Assembly: GCF_001570525.1 (NCBI RefSeq)
Contig: NZ_BBXC01000007.1
Span: forward strand, 874,566 to 938,565
Length of the DNA: 64,000 bases
Source of the DNA: Herbidospora sakaeratensis
Lineage (GTDB): Bacteria; Actinomycetota; Actinomycetes; Streptosporangiales; Streptosporangiaceae
Direction of reading: 5' to 3'
The position numbers and the translations under genes are program-made. The notes below the pieces were generated by a model, which saw only the letters and a list, made by a program, of their open reading frames with translations, was not told the origin of the DNA and searched no databases. Positions within the stretch are counted from its first letter, which is position 1. Every line of letters starts with the position of its first letter. This document shows positions 35,901 to 44,024 of this stretch, piece by piece.

Positions 35901-37209
35901 CTTCGTGATCTCCACGAAGATACACATCCATGACGCGGTCACCGGCGAGGCGGTCGGTCCGCCGCTGACCGGGCACACCGGGACGGTCAACTCCCTGGTC
36001 TTCAGTGACGACGGCGCGCGTCTGATCTCCGGAGCCGACGACGGGATACGGATCTGGGACACGGCCGCACATGAGCAGATCGGCGCCCTCGGTGATCCCG
36101 ATCGCGAGGTGACCGCGGTGGCGTTCGCCGCGAACGGCGATCTGCTCTCGGACGAAAGCGGAGACGTCCGTATCTGGGACGCCACCACGCACCAGCAGGT
36201 GGGCGGCAGCCTGAGTGGGCACGAGGCGTGGGTGGAGTCGGTGACCTTCGACCACGGCGGCGCCCGGATAGCCTCCGCGTCCGCCGACAAGACCGTGCGC
36301 GTCTGGGACACCGCCACGCACCGGCAGATCGGGGCGCCCATGTCCCACGACGGAGGGGCGACCGCCGTCGCGTTCAGCCCGGACGGCACCCGCCTCGCGT
36401 CGGCCGCCGGGGACATGACGGTGCGGATCTGGGACCCCGCCACCCGGCAACCGGTGGGCGTCGCTCTCCGGGGTCACGTCGACAGGGCGAATGCCGGGGG
36501 GACGGTCACCTCGGTCGCCTTCAGCCCGGACGGCGCCGACCTGGTGTCCGCCGCCGATGACGCGACGCTGCGGATCTGGGACCTGTCGACGCGGAAACAG
36601 GTCGGCACACCCCTCGTCGGCCGTACCCGCTGGATGAACTCGGTGGCCTACAGCCCCGACGGAGAACGTCTCGTGTCCGGTTCGAACGACAGGTCCGTCC
36701 GGATCTGGGACACCGGCACACACGAGCAGATCGGCGCCACCATGGTCGGGCACACGGGCGCGGTGAACGCCGTCGACTTCAGTCCCGACGGCGGGTACGT
36801 GGCGTCCTCCTCCGACGACGGCACCGTGCGGATGTGGGACGCGGCCACCTCCAGGCAGGCCGGCACCCCCCTGACCGGGCACACCGGCCGGGTGACCTCG
36901 GTGACGTTCAGTCCGGACGGCACGTACGCGGCGTCCTCCTCCGACGACGGCACCGTGCGGATGTGGGACACGGCCACGCACCAAGAGGTCGGCATCCTGA
37001 AGACGGGCCCCGCCGACGACGTGGCCTTCTCTCCGGACGGAAAACTGCTCGCCACGGCGAACACCGACTCGACCGTCCGGATCTGGGACGTCGGAATGCC
37101 GGCCGACCTGCTCGGCGCGGTGTGCGCCATCGCGGGCCGCGGTCTCACCTCCCGGGAATGGCGGCAGCACATCGCCGACGTCGGCCATCGGCCCACCTGC
37201 GGCCCGTGA
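32923..37209 (+). CDS. Membrane nSTAND1 NTPase with 14 WD40 repeats
   Basis: About 1428 residues. Near the N-terminus are two hydrophobic segments (about 33000-33150), then a coiled-coil-like stretch. An nSTAND1 NTPase follows, with P-loop GDSGAGKSS (33793-33816) and Walker B LILVVDQFEELF. A third membrane segment lies at 35092-35160. After it come 14 WD units ending R-[IVM]-W-[DN], enough for two seven-bladed propellers. STAND proteins are ligand-triggered switches; here the propellers probably sense. One membrane pass between NTPase and propellers would put them on opposite sides of the membrane. The GTG at 32923 is chosen because it follows a G-rich stretch; an in-frame ATG at 32854 is possible. 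It lies 89 bases after the SWIM gene on the same strand. Confidence 0.88.
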   Translation: MEVPEPITSAREGARNWVRRACAASARGVAWASPRAMLAGLCASALLPIAMADSGAEAGLVVLGSVGSNVLATLISQSLDAARARTRLRSSTAEAPTHPDGPDPAFADQVREEIAARIEEVLSRQDGQATELAGTLAVVLERIDATALIIRDVVVDGHDRLLEDLKTGFTELGDQLDGISPLLRGLDGSILHIQRTLSQQAAERRLDRSRHEFMIALLLEFHEQLTELIGRPPGDANPAGRAEQWIDCPYQGLRPFGPDQAGVFFGRRQSTARLLTMVVAHVHDGPIIVTGDSGAGKSSLLRAGLVPKLDWTPIVFDLGADPLRMLAVQMAARCNADADQVLAELRADPAGAAIRRGRQILEIDRIRRASGERRLILVVDQFEELFTLASGPSADLEEVDRFLTAVDALTRPAAEGAPDEPVGVVVLAIRGDFLGRCAAYPILVRALERRTFVLGPMTEQELRRTITGPAAAAGLRVEEGLAQQIVEDLVSHVRGTSGPDLAGALPLLSVAMARTWANREGDRLTHAAYDRAGGVASAVTDAAEATYADLDSGQRRIARRIFLALTVTGSDGRSTRRRAFPGELTSACAPDPPQAVWQVVEAFTAARLMVVAQVDDPGDDAGSVVELAHDILVTTWPRLHGWLKEDLDDRVLHGTILRDAAAWREAADDAAFLYRGARLETARLAAGRWRADPGRYPALTPLAGEFLRDGARAATRYRRRWRTLSMFLAGFLVIAVTAGVIALRFGLDARTRNAEVLSRQIVTYGRSFSDDPVTSARLIAAAWSIAPTEEARAAMVALVSSPIRGTVTHLGDVTALGPTGTIMASATSERVRTWNLATREPVHDFPVSEWLTAPHSLALDPGGRFLATGEFADVRIWDLAERAPVGRSLGSHRGDVTTVAFSPDGARLVSVSQEGIQIWDLASRRRVGPVLGRRTDSIQSLAYNPDGTRLASGEFGKVRIWDPETGRRAGPTITGFAGEVPTLAFSPDGGRLAFVISTKIHIHDAVTGEAVGPPLTGHTGTVNSLVFSDDGARLISGADDGIRIWDTAAHEQIGALGDPDREVTAVAFAANGDLLSDESGDVRIWDATTHQQVGGSLSGHEAWVESVTFDHGGARIASASADKTVRVWDTATHRQIGAPMSHDGGATAVAFSPDGTRLASAAGDMTVRIWDPATRQPVGVALRGHVDRANAGGTVTSVAFSPDGADLVSAADDATLRIWDLSTRKQVGTPLVGRTRWMNSVAYSPDGERLVSGSNDRSVRIWDTGTHEQIGATMVGHTGAVNAVDFSPDGGYVASSSDDGTVRMWDAATSRQAGTPLTGHTGRVTSVTFSPDGTYAASSSDDGTVRMWDTATHQEVGILKTGPADDVAFSPDGKLLATANTDSTVRIWDVGMPADLLGAVCAIAGRGLTSREWRQHIADVGHRPTCGP
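36801..36969 (+). repeat. 40-bp direct repeat from a recent WD40 unit duplication
   Basis: Bases 36801-36840 and 36930-36969 are identical over 40 bp and 129 bp (43 codons) apart. They encode the same blade edge (SSSDDGTVRMWD). This marks a recent in-frame duplication of one blade. Confidence 0.85.
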
Positions 37210-37212
37210 CGA

Positions 37213-37245
37213 CGGAGGCCGGGCCCCGCGCGGGCCCGGCCTCCG
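37213..37245. terminator. Strong hairpin between the STAND gene and the siderophore operon
   Basis: A perfect 14-bp GC-rich stem (37213-37226 with 37232-37245) and a 5-base loop lie between two convergent genes. It can serve both strands. No clear T-run. Confidence 0.8.
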
Positions 37246-37265
37246 GTTCTCTCGAAGTGTGCCGG

Positions 37266-38345
37266 TCAGTCGGCGGCCGGCTCCACCGTGGTCGCGGGGT
37301 CGCCGTCGACCGCCTGGGCCAGCTGCGGCACCAGGCGGTCGAGCACGTACGGCAGCGACAACACCGTCACGAACGAGAACGCCACGCCGTAGTTGGTGCT
37401 CTCGCCGATGAAGACCTCGCGGCCCTCGGCGACGACCTTCATGTCCTTGTAGACGGCGTCCTTGTGCAGCGTCTCGACGTCCTTCTTGGTGTCGGGCACC
37501 GTCCAGATGATGAGGTCCTGGTCGAGCAGGTCGCTGCGCTCCTTGGAGATGCTGGCGCCGAACTGGTCGCCGATCACCGAGTCGAGGTCCGACGGCAGGC
37601 TGAAGCCCAGGGAGACGAGGTTGCGGGAGCGGGTGTCCTGGCTGCCGTACACGAAGAAGCCCTCATAGGGCGTGGCCACGACGGCCTTCTTGCCGGCGAA
37701 CTCCGGGTGCTCGGCGGCCATCGTCTTGAACTTGGTCTCGACCTCGTTGACCAGCGTCTTCGCCTCGGCCTCCTTGCCGAGCGCCTTGCCGGTGATGAGG
37801 GTCTGCTCCTGCCACGGGATGCCGTAGTCGTTGTACGCCGCCGGCTGCGCCACGACGGGGGCGAACTTCGACAGGGTCTCGTACTGCTCCTTGGTCAGGC
37901 CGGCGTACAGGGCGAGGATCAGGTCGGGCTTGAGGGCCGCGATCTTCTCGACCTGCGGGCCGGTGCCCGGGTCCTCCAGCAGCGTCGGGACGGGCGCGCC
38001 GTTCAGCTTCGGCGTGGCCCACGGGCCGATCGCGCCGGGGAAGCCGCCGAACCAGTTGGTGGTGCCCACCGGCACGACGCCGAGGGCGATGGCGGCGTCC
38101 TGGTCGGTCAGGCCGACGGTGAAGATGCGCTGCGGCGCGGCCGGGATCGTCGTGGAGCCGAACTTGTGCTCGATCGTCACCGGGAAGGCGGCGGCGGGGG
38201 CCGTCGTCCCGGCCGGAGGGGCGGCCGGGGCCGACGCGGCGGGGGTTGCCGTCTCCGACGACGACCCGCAGGCGGCGACGGTGCCGAGCAGGAGGGAGGA
38301 GGCGAGCACCGCGGCGAACCGGATGCCTCTCGTAATGCCGAGCAT
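37266..38345 (-). CDS. Iron-siderophore ABC transporter substrate-binding lipoprotein
   Basis: A 359-residue FecB/FepB-type binding protein. It has a signal peptide with a lipobox ending at Cys26 (GTVAAC), a Thr/Ala/Pro-rich linker, then two lobes (PQRIFTVGLTDQDAAIALGV; IAALKPDLILALYAGL). It would bind a ferric siderophore outside the membrane. It is the third gene of the iron-box operon; its ribosome site AAGGA overlaps the stop of the ABC gene 9 bases upstream. No FecCD-type permease is nearby, so uptake would need the ABC pair here or a permease elsewhere. Confidence 0.93.
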   Translation of the reverse strand: MLGITRGIRFAAVLASSLLLGTVAACGSSSETATPAASAPAAPPAGTTAPAAAFPVTIEHKFGSTTIPAAPQRIFTVGLTDQDAAIALGVVPVGTTNWFGGFPGAIGPWATPKLNGAPVPTLLEDPGTGPQVEKIAALKPDLILALYAGLTKEQYETLSKFAPVVAQPAAYNDYGIPWQEQTLITGKALGKEAEAKTLVNEVETKFKTMAAEHPEFAGKKAVVATPYEGFFVYGSQDTRSRNLVSLGFSLPSDLDSVIGDQFGASISKERSDLLDQDLIIWTVPDTKKDVETLHKDAVYKDMKVVAEGREVFIGESTNYGVAFSFVTVLSLPYVLDRLVPQLAQAVDGDPATTVEPAAD

Positions 38346-38354
38346 CGAATTTCC

Positions 38355-40079
38355 TTATTCGAGGGGGTTTTCACTGGTGGGGCGGACTCCGGACCACGCC
38401 GCCCAGAGGGAGGCGTACCGGCCGCCGGAGGAGCGCAGCTCGTCGTGCGGGCCGCTCTCCACGATTCGGCCGCCGTCCATGACGACGACCCGGTCGGTCG
38501 CCGCCGCCTGGGTGAGGCGGTGGGCGACGATGAGGGCCGTGCGGCCCTCGACGGTGGTCTCGATGGCCTTCTCCAGCACCCGCGCCCCGGCGCTGCCCGC
38601 CTCGGCGGTCGCCTCGTCGAGCACGGCCACGGGCGGGTCGGCCAGGATCAGCCGGGCCAGCGCGAGCTGCTGGATCTGGGTCGCGGTGAGGCGGTGGCCG
38701 CCCTCGCCGACGACGGTGGCCAGGCCCTCGGGCAGGGTCTCGGCCCAGGTGAGCGCGTCGACCCGGGTCAGCGCCTCGCGCAGGTCGGCGTCGGTGGCGT
38801 CGGGGCGGGCCAGCCGCAGGTCGTCGGCCAGCGGGCCGGCGAAGACGTGCACGTCCTGGGTGACCATGCCGACCTCGCCGGGCACGGCGATCGTCCCGTT
38901 CGACGGCCGGTGGATGCCGGCGATCAGCTTCGCCAGCGTCGTCTTCCCGGCGCCGCTCGCGCCGACCAGGGCGACCCGCTCGCCCGCGCCGATCGTCAGG
39001 TCGACGTCGTGGAGCACGGGCCGGCCCTCGTCGTAGGCGTGGCCGAGCCCGGAGACCTCGATCCGCGGGGCCGCCGGCCGGTCGAGGGCGGCCGGTTCGG
39101 GCAGGTCGACGACGCCGACCAGGCGGGCCATCGCGGCGCCCGCCGACTGGGCGTCGTCGATCAGCACCAGGGCGGTGTTCACCGGGGCGAACAGGGAGTG
39201 GAAGTAGAGGGCGGCGGCGGTGGCCGTGCCGATCGAGGCGGCGCCCGAACGCACCATGAAGAACCCGGCGACCAGCACGGCGGCCAAGCCCGCGTATTCG
39301 GCGATGTGAAGGCGGCTGTAGAAGCGCAGCACCAGGTTGACGCCGCGCATGGTCAGGTCGACGGCCGTGGTCGAGCGTTCGGCGACCCTGGCGGTGTGGC
39401 CGGCCTCCAGCCGGAACGCCCGCACGGTCGTCGCGCCGCCGATGGTGTCGAGGAGCTGCTGCTGCTGGGCGCCCCCGGCCACCCGCTGGCGGGCGTAGAG
39501 GGGACCGGCGTGGCGGACGTACCAGCGCGCGGTGTGCCACTGGACCGGCACCGAGACCAGCGCGGCCAGCAGGAACCGCCAGTCGAGGATCGCCAGCGCG
39601 CCCAGGGTCAGCACGATCGCCAGGCCCGAGCGGGCCATCTCGGGCAGCGCGACCCGGACGGCCTCGGCGATCAGCGAGACGTCGCCGGTCACCCGGGCGG
39701 TCAGGTCGCCCGACCCGGCCCGTTCCACCTGTTCGAGCGGCAGCCGCATCGCCCGGTCGACGAACCGCTCGCGCAGCCGGGCCAGCACGGTCTCGCCGAG
39801 ACGCGACACCAGCGCCAGCCCGAGGGTCATCGCGCCGCCCTGGGTGACCGCGACCACGACCAGCGCCAGCACCGGCGCGGTGATCGCGGCGGCGGGCTCC
39901 CCGGCGTCGACCAGGTCGACGATGGAGCCGAGCAGCGGCTGGGTGAGCAGCCCGATCGAGGTGGCCACGACCATCACGGCGAACCCGCCGAGGGCCAGCG
40001 CGCGATGGGGGCGGACCAGGTCGAACAGCACCGCGCGGGTGCGCGCCGCCGTGGCGACGGGGAGCAGTTCGCGGCTCAC
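38355..40079 (-). CDS. ABC exporter-fold half-transporter with intact Walker A (IrtB-like)
   Basis: A 574-residue fused permease and ATPase with six membrane helices in the first 320 residues. The ATPase has Walker A GASGAGKT, Walker B VAVLDEAT and H-loop AHR, but its signature motif is LTATQ instead of LSGGQ. This is the mirror image of its partner, so the two should form a heterodimer with one working ATP site. IrtAB-type pairs of this fold import or reduce ferric siderophores in mycobacteria; others export them. GTG start overlaps the partner's stop by four bases. Confidence 0.9.
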   Translation of the reverse strand: MSRELLPVATAARTRAVLFDLVRPHRALALGGFAVMVVATSIGLLTQPLLGSIVDLVDAGEPAAAITAPVLALVVVAVTQGGAMTLGLALVSRLGETVLARLRERFVDRAMRLPLEQVERAGSGDLTARVTGDVSLIAEAVRVALPEMARSGLAIVLTLGALAILDWRFLLAALVSVPVQWHTARWYVRHAGPLYARQRVAGGAQQQQLLDTIGGATTVRAFRLEAGHTARVAERSTTAVDLTMRGVNLVLRFYSRLHIAEYAGLAAVLVAGFFMVRSGAASIGTATAAALYFHSLFAPVNTALVLIDDAQSAGAAMARLVGVVDLPEPAALDRPAAPRIEVSGLGHAYDEGRPVLHDVDLTIGAGERVALVGASGAGKTTLAKLIAGIHRPSNGTIAVPGEVGMVTQDVHVFAGPLADDLRLARPDATDADLREALTRVDALTWAETLPEGLATVVGEGGHRLTATQIQQLALARLILADPPVAVLDEATAEAGSAGARVLEKAIETTVEGRTALIVAHRLTQAAATDRVVVMDGGRIVESGPHDELRSSGGRYASLWAAWSGVRPTSENPLE

Positions 40080-41731
40080 GCGAGCACCGCCGTCCGGTAG
40101 GTCGCGTTGCGGGTCACCAGGTCGGCGTGCGGGGCGGCGTCGGTGATGCGGCCGCCGTCGAGCAGCACCACCCGGTCGGCCACCGCGAGCAGCGCGGGGG
40201 AGGTGGTCACCAGGATCGTGGTGCGGTCGCGCCGGACGTCGCGCAACCGGGAGGCGATGCGCGCCTCGGTCACCGCGTCGACCGCGGTGGTGGGGTCGTG
40301 GACGACCAGGACCGCGCGGTCGGCCGCCAGCGCCCTGGCCAGGGCGACCCGCTGCCGCTGACCGCCCGAGAGCGACTGGCCGCGTTCGCCGACGTGCCCG
40401 TCGAGCCCGCCGGGCAGTTCGTCGGCCACCTCGTCGGCGCCGGCCGCGGCCATGGCCTCGGGACGGTCGCCGCCGACGTTCTCGCGCAGGGTGCCCTCGA
40501 ACAGGTCGGCGTCGTGGTCGGCGACCAGCACCACCGCGCGCAGCGCGGCCGGGTCGAGGTCGGCCAGCGCCACCCCGTCGAGCTCCACGGTCCCGGACGC
40601 CGGGTCGGCGGTCCGGCCCAGGCAGCGCAGCAGGCTGACCGCGTCGGCCGGGTCGACGGCCGCGACTCCGAGCACCTCGCCGGGGGCCACCTCCAGGTCG
40701 ACGCCCTTCAGGGTGTCGTGGGAGACGGCGCGGAGGCGGAGCGAGCCGCGTACCGGAAAGGGAAGTTCAGAGGTGCCGGCGGCGATGGCGTGGGGCGCGG
40801 CGAGCACCTCCGCGATCCGGGCCGCCGAGGCCCGGCCCATCGCGAACTGGGCGTTCACCCAGGCGAAGACCTCCAGCGGGCCGATCAGGAACAGTGCGAG
40901 GCCGACGGCCGAGACGAGTTCGCCGAGCGTGATCGCGCCCGAGGCGGCCAGCCGGCCGCCGACCAGCGCCACGACGGCGATGAAGACGCCGGTGAGCGCG
41001 ACGACCAGGCCCGTCTGCAGGGCCTCGGCGCGGGCCGCGCGCAGCGTCGCGGCGAGGGAGTCGCCGCTGGTCACCCGGTAGCGGGCGACGGCGGCGGTCT
41101 CGGCGCCGATGCCCTTCAGCACCCGCAGCCCCTTGATCAGGTCGGCCGCGACGCCGGACGCGTGCGCGGCGCGGTCCTGCTGGTCTTCGCTCGCCTTCTC
41201 CAGCGGCTTGCTCAGCAGGTGGCCGAGGAACAGCAGCAGGGGAGTGCCGGCCAGCACGACCAGGCCGAGCGGCACCGAGATGCGCAGCAGGACGATCGCC
41301 GCGACGACGATGCCCGTCAGCGCCGAGAAGGCCAGCATCACCGACATGTTGACCGCGCCGACACGCTTGGCGTCCTCGGTCGCGGTGTTGGTCAGCGCGC
41401 CGGGCAGCCGTCCCTCCTCCGCGCCGCCGCGCGCGTCGAGCACCCGCGCCACGAGCTCCATGCGCAGCGTGTGACCGGCCCGCTCGGCGGCCCGTTCACC
41501 GGCGCGCGCGCCGAAGCGGTAGGAGAACGACAACACGACGTACACGACGGCCAGCACGACGAGCCACCGGGCCAGCGCGGGCAGGTCGCCCGCCGCCACC
41601 CCCTGGTCGATGACCACGCCGATCAGCACCGGCACCATGACCTCACCGGCCTGGTGGGCGGCGCCCAGCACGGCGCCGGTGACGACGTCGCGGCGCTGCC
41701 CCGAGATCGCCCGCCACAGGACAGCCCTCAC
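40076..41731 (-). CDS. ABC exporter-fold half-transporter with degenerate Walker A (IrtA-like)
   Basis: A 551-residue fused permease and ATPase. The signature LSGGQRQRVALARA is intact. The P-loop is destroyed (GVAAVDPADAVSLL, no GK[ST]), Walker B is VLVVHDP with Pro for the catalytic Glu, and the H-loop His is Ser (VTTSPA). It should supply the signature for the partner's ATP and be catalytically silent itself. First gene of the operon; GTG start with GGAGGG 6 bases upstream. The iron box lies 32-50 bases upstream of the start. Confidence 0.9.
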   Translation of the reverse strand: MRAVLWRAISGQRRDVVTGAVLGAAHQAGEVMVPVLIGVVIDQGVAAGDLPALARWLVVLAVVYVVLSFSYRFGARAGERAAERAGHTLRMELVARVLDARGGAEEGRLPGALTNTATEDAKRVGAVNMSVMLAFSALTGIVVAAIVLLRISVPLGLVVLAGTPLLLFLGHLLSKPLEKASEDQQDRAAHASGVAADLIKGLRVLKGIGAETAAVARYRVTSGDSLAATLRAARAEALQTGLVVALTGVFIAVVALVGGRLAASGAITLGELVSAVGLALFLIGPLEVFAWVNAQFAMGRASAARIAEVLAAPHAIAAGTSELPFPVRGSLRLRAVSHDTLKGVDLEVAPGEVLGVAAVDPADAVSLLRCLGRTADPASGTVELDGVALADLDPAALRAVVLVADHDADLFEGTLRENVGGDRPEAMAAAGADEVADELPGGLDGHVGERGQSLSGGQRQRVALARALAADRAVLVVHDPTTAVDAVTEARIASRLRDVRRDRTTILVTTSPALLAVADRVVLLDGGRITDAAPHADLVTRNATYRTAVLA

Positions 41732-41762
41732 CCGTCACCCTCCGCCTCGCCCTTGGTCAAAC

Positions 41763-41781
41763 TTAGGTAAGGCTACACTAA
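41763..41781 (-). promoter_or_regulatory. Iron box (DmdR/IdeR/DtxR-type operator)
   Basis: TTAGGTAAGGCTACACTAA matches 16 of 19 positions of the actinobacterial iron-box consensus TTAGGTTAGGCTAACCTAA. It lies just upstream of the ABC operon start at 41731 and 20 bases past the stop of the preceding gene. Iron-loaded DtxR-family repressor would shut the operon off. Confidence 0.88.
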
Positions 41782-41800
41782 CCCAGTGGCGCGGGCCAGT

Positions 41801-43531
41801 TCAGAAGTTCGAGATCACCGATGTGAAGACCCGCTGGATGTGCGCCTCGTCGCCGGATTCGTAGGCGACGCCGTCGGTCGCCTCGGCCATCCGCGTCAGC
41901 ACCTCCTGGTCGGCGGCGCCCCCGTAGCCGATGGTGAACAGGCGGACCGGTTCGTCGGACGTCGTCTCCTTGACGCGGGTGATGAGATTGTCGAGGGTCA
42001 GGCCGTCGTCCTCGTTCGCGCCGTCGGTGAGCAGCACGACCGCGTTGATCGACCCCGGTTCGGCCTCGGCGGCCATCGCGCCGAGCGCGGCCGCCGCCGT
42101 GTCGTAGAGGCCGGTGCCGCCGCCCGGCGTGAGGCCGTCGATGAGGCCGCGCAGTTTGTCCCTGTTGTCCTTCATCGGCTCGGTCGTCAGCAGCTCCAGG
42201 TGGTCCCTCTCCCCGTCGAGGTGGGTGGAGAAGATCCACAGGCCGACGCGGTCGGCGTCGGTGAACTGGCCGAGCGAGGCGTTCGCCGCCCGTTTGGCCA
42301 GGGTCAGCGCGCTCTCGCCGAAGAGCTCGACCGAGCTCTCCATCGAGCCCGACACGTCGAGCACCAGCAGCACGTTGGCCGGTTTCCGCAGCTCCCGCCA
42401 CGAGGTCAGGACCGCGTCGAGCACGTGCGCCGACGGCGGCCGCAGCAGGCCGGGCAGCGGTGCGGCGTCCTGCTGCAGCGGCCCCGTGGCGCCGTCGTGG
42501 GAGCGGTAGCCGTACAGCATGAAGCGCTCCTGCACCCGCGGACTGTGCAGATGCCGCAGGAAGGCGGCGGCGACCGTGCGCTTCGGCGCGTCCATCCAGG
42601 CCAGTTCGATGTACGGGTGGTCGGAGACCGTCGTCCCCTCTTCAGGGCTGATCGCGACCAGCGGCACCTTCGGCGGCAGATGGTCGCCGAGCGTCGCCGG
42701 ATCGCCCGACGGATTGCCCCGGTTGTAGTCGGTGACGAACTTCTCCTCCAGCGTCACCGCGGAGATGTAGCCGAGGGCCGAGCCCCTGTCGTCGGCCTTC
42801 TGCATGTTCTCCAGGAACGCGATCGCGGTCTCGCCGTAGTGCACGATCGACTGCTCGATGGCCCGCACGAACTCCCGGTTCTCCTTCTTCTGTACGTCGC
42901 CCGTCGTGAGATCCCCGGTCGTGCCGGTGGCGGCGAAGAAGGCGGCGACGGTCGCGTTCAGCCCGGAGGTCGAGAAGTTCGGATTGGTCTTGCCGAGCCG
43001 GAACGGCCCCCATTCGGGATGCCCGTGCGCCCCCCAGCCGCGGGGGTCACGGGCGAGCGCCGCCAGATCCCGCCACCCGATCGGCTCCCCGGGCCACCCC
43101 AGCGCCTCGGCCATCGGCTTCGGCATCGCGATCGTCAGCGGCGAGGTGACGATCGGCACGGGTGGCGCCGTGGCAGCGACGCCACCCGTGTCCTTCGCGC
43201 GGTGCTCCAGCAACGTGAGCCACACCGACGCGGTCGGCGCCCACACGTCGGGCCGCGGACCGTCGAGGTCGACGTCCCAGCCGCGCGCGAGCGCCTCCAT
43301 TCCGGTCCCTGAGTTGACCTCGTCGACGACCACCCGCCCGCAGGCGCGGGCGCCGAACCCGGCGGCCGCCTCCCGTAACAGCTCGACCTTGTCCTGCGAG
43401 GAGGCGACGCGGATCTCGGTGAGCCCCTGCGGGCAACCCGGCGCGCTGTCGGGCCGGTTGACCCACCACAATCCGGCCACCAGCGCCGCCGACACCACGA
43501 CGGCCACCCCGAACGCCGCCGGCCGCTTCAC
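41801..43531 (-). CDS. Substrate-binding and VWA domain protein, exported or anchored
   Basis: A 576-residue protein. An N-terminal hydrophobic segment (about 6-24) has no lipobox, so it is an anchor or signal. Residues about 35-350 look like a type II periplasmic solute-binding domain. The C-terminal part (about 375-570) is a VWA domain with MIDAS residues in DVSGSM, GGGTGLYD and LLTDGAN. Such fusions are common and uncharacterised in actinomycetes; a surface binding or adhesion role is plausible. GTG start with AGGCAGGA close upstream. It ends 20 bases before the iron box and is probably transcribed separately from the ABC operon. Confidence 0.85.
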   Translation of the reverse strand: MKRPAAFGVAVVVSAALVAGLWWVNRPDSAPGCPQGLTEIRVASSQDKVELLREAAAGFGARACGRVVVDEVNSGTGMEALARGWDVDLDGPRPDVWAPTASVWLTLLEHRAKDTGGVAATAPPVPIVTSPLTIAMPKPMAEALGWPGEPIGWRDLAALARDPRGWGAHGHPEWGPFRLGKTNPNFSTSGLNATVAAFFAATGTTGDLTTGDVQKKENREFVRAIEQSIVHYGETAIAFLENMQKADDRGSALGYISAVTLEEKFVTDYNRGNPSGDPATLGDHLPPKVPLVAISPEEGTTVSDHPYIELAWMDAPKRTVAAAFLRHLHSPRVQERFMLYGYRSHDGATGPLQQDAAPLPGLLRPPSAHVLDAVLTSWRELRKPANVLLVLDVSGSMESSVELFGESALTLAKRAANASLGQFTDADRVGLWIFSTHLDGERDHLELLTTEPMKDNRDKLRGLIDGLTPGGGTGLYDTAAAALGAMAAEAEPGSINAVVLLTDGANEDDGLTLDNLITRVKETTSDEPVRLFTIGYGGAADQEVLTRMAEATDGVAYESGDEAHIQRVFTSVISNF

Positions 43532-43613
43532 GTCCTGCCTGCTTCGCGGAGTGCGGGTCCGTGCTCATGCGCCGACCGGGTTGTGTGGGGATCGCGCGCG
43601 TTTTTCGGCCGCC

Positions 43614-44024
43614 TCATGTCCCGCACACCTCGTTGAGCGCCTTCCCCTGCTGCCGGAGCGCCGCCTCCAGCTTGTCGACGTTCTCCTGGCGCTGCCGGTC
43701 GGACTCGACCTTCGCGAGGTACTGCTCGGCGATGGTGTCGCCGGTGGTGGTCACCTGCGTGGGCCGGAACCCGGCCATCGTCTTCTCGAGCGCGGTGAGC
43801 GCGTTCTTGACGCCCTCGTCGGCGGCCCCGGCGGCGGTGGTGCGTAACCGGTCGCCGGTCGCCTCGGTCATCAGGCGCACCACCTCCTCGGGGGCCACGT
43901 CGGTGATGCTCAGCGCGTAGGCGACGAGCTTGCGGCCGTCGCCGCACGCCTTCGTGTCGGCCTCGCTCAGCCCGCCGCATCCCGCGAGCAGCAGCACGGA
44001 CCCGGCGATCAGCAGCCGCCGCAT
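43614..44024 (-). CDS. Small lipoprotein of unknown function
   Basis: A 136-residue protein with a signal peptide and lipobox (LLLAGC, Cys at about 16). The mature part is helical and ends with a likely coiled coil (EQYLAKVESDRQRQENVDKLEAAL). It has four Cys including the lipid one. Its ATG overlaps the MFS stop by one base (TGATG), so it is co-translated with the transporter. No family recognised. Confidence 0.82.
   Translation of the reverse strand: MRRLLIAGSVLLLAGCGGLSEADTKACGDGRKLVAYALSITDVAPEEVVRLMTEATGDRLRTTAAGAADEGVKNALTALEKTMAGFRPTQVTTTGDTIAEQYLAKVESDRQRQENVDKLEAALRQQGKALNEVCGT

Noticed and set aside
36801..36969. CRISPR or mobile-element repeat
   Set aside because: The two copies are in frame, code for WD40 blades and lie one blade apart.
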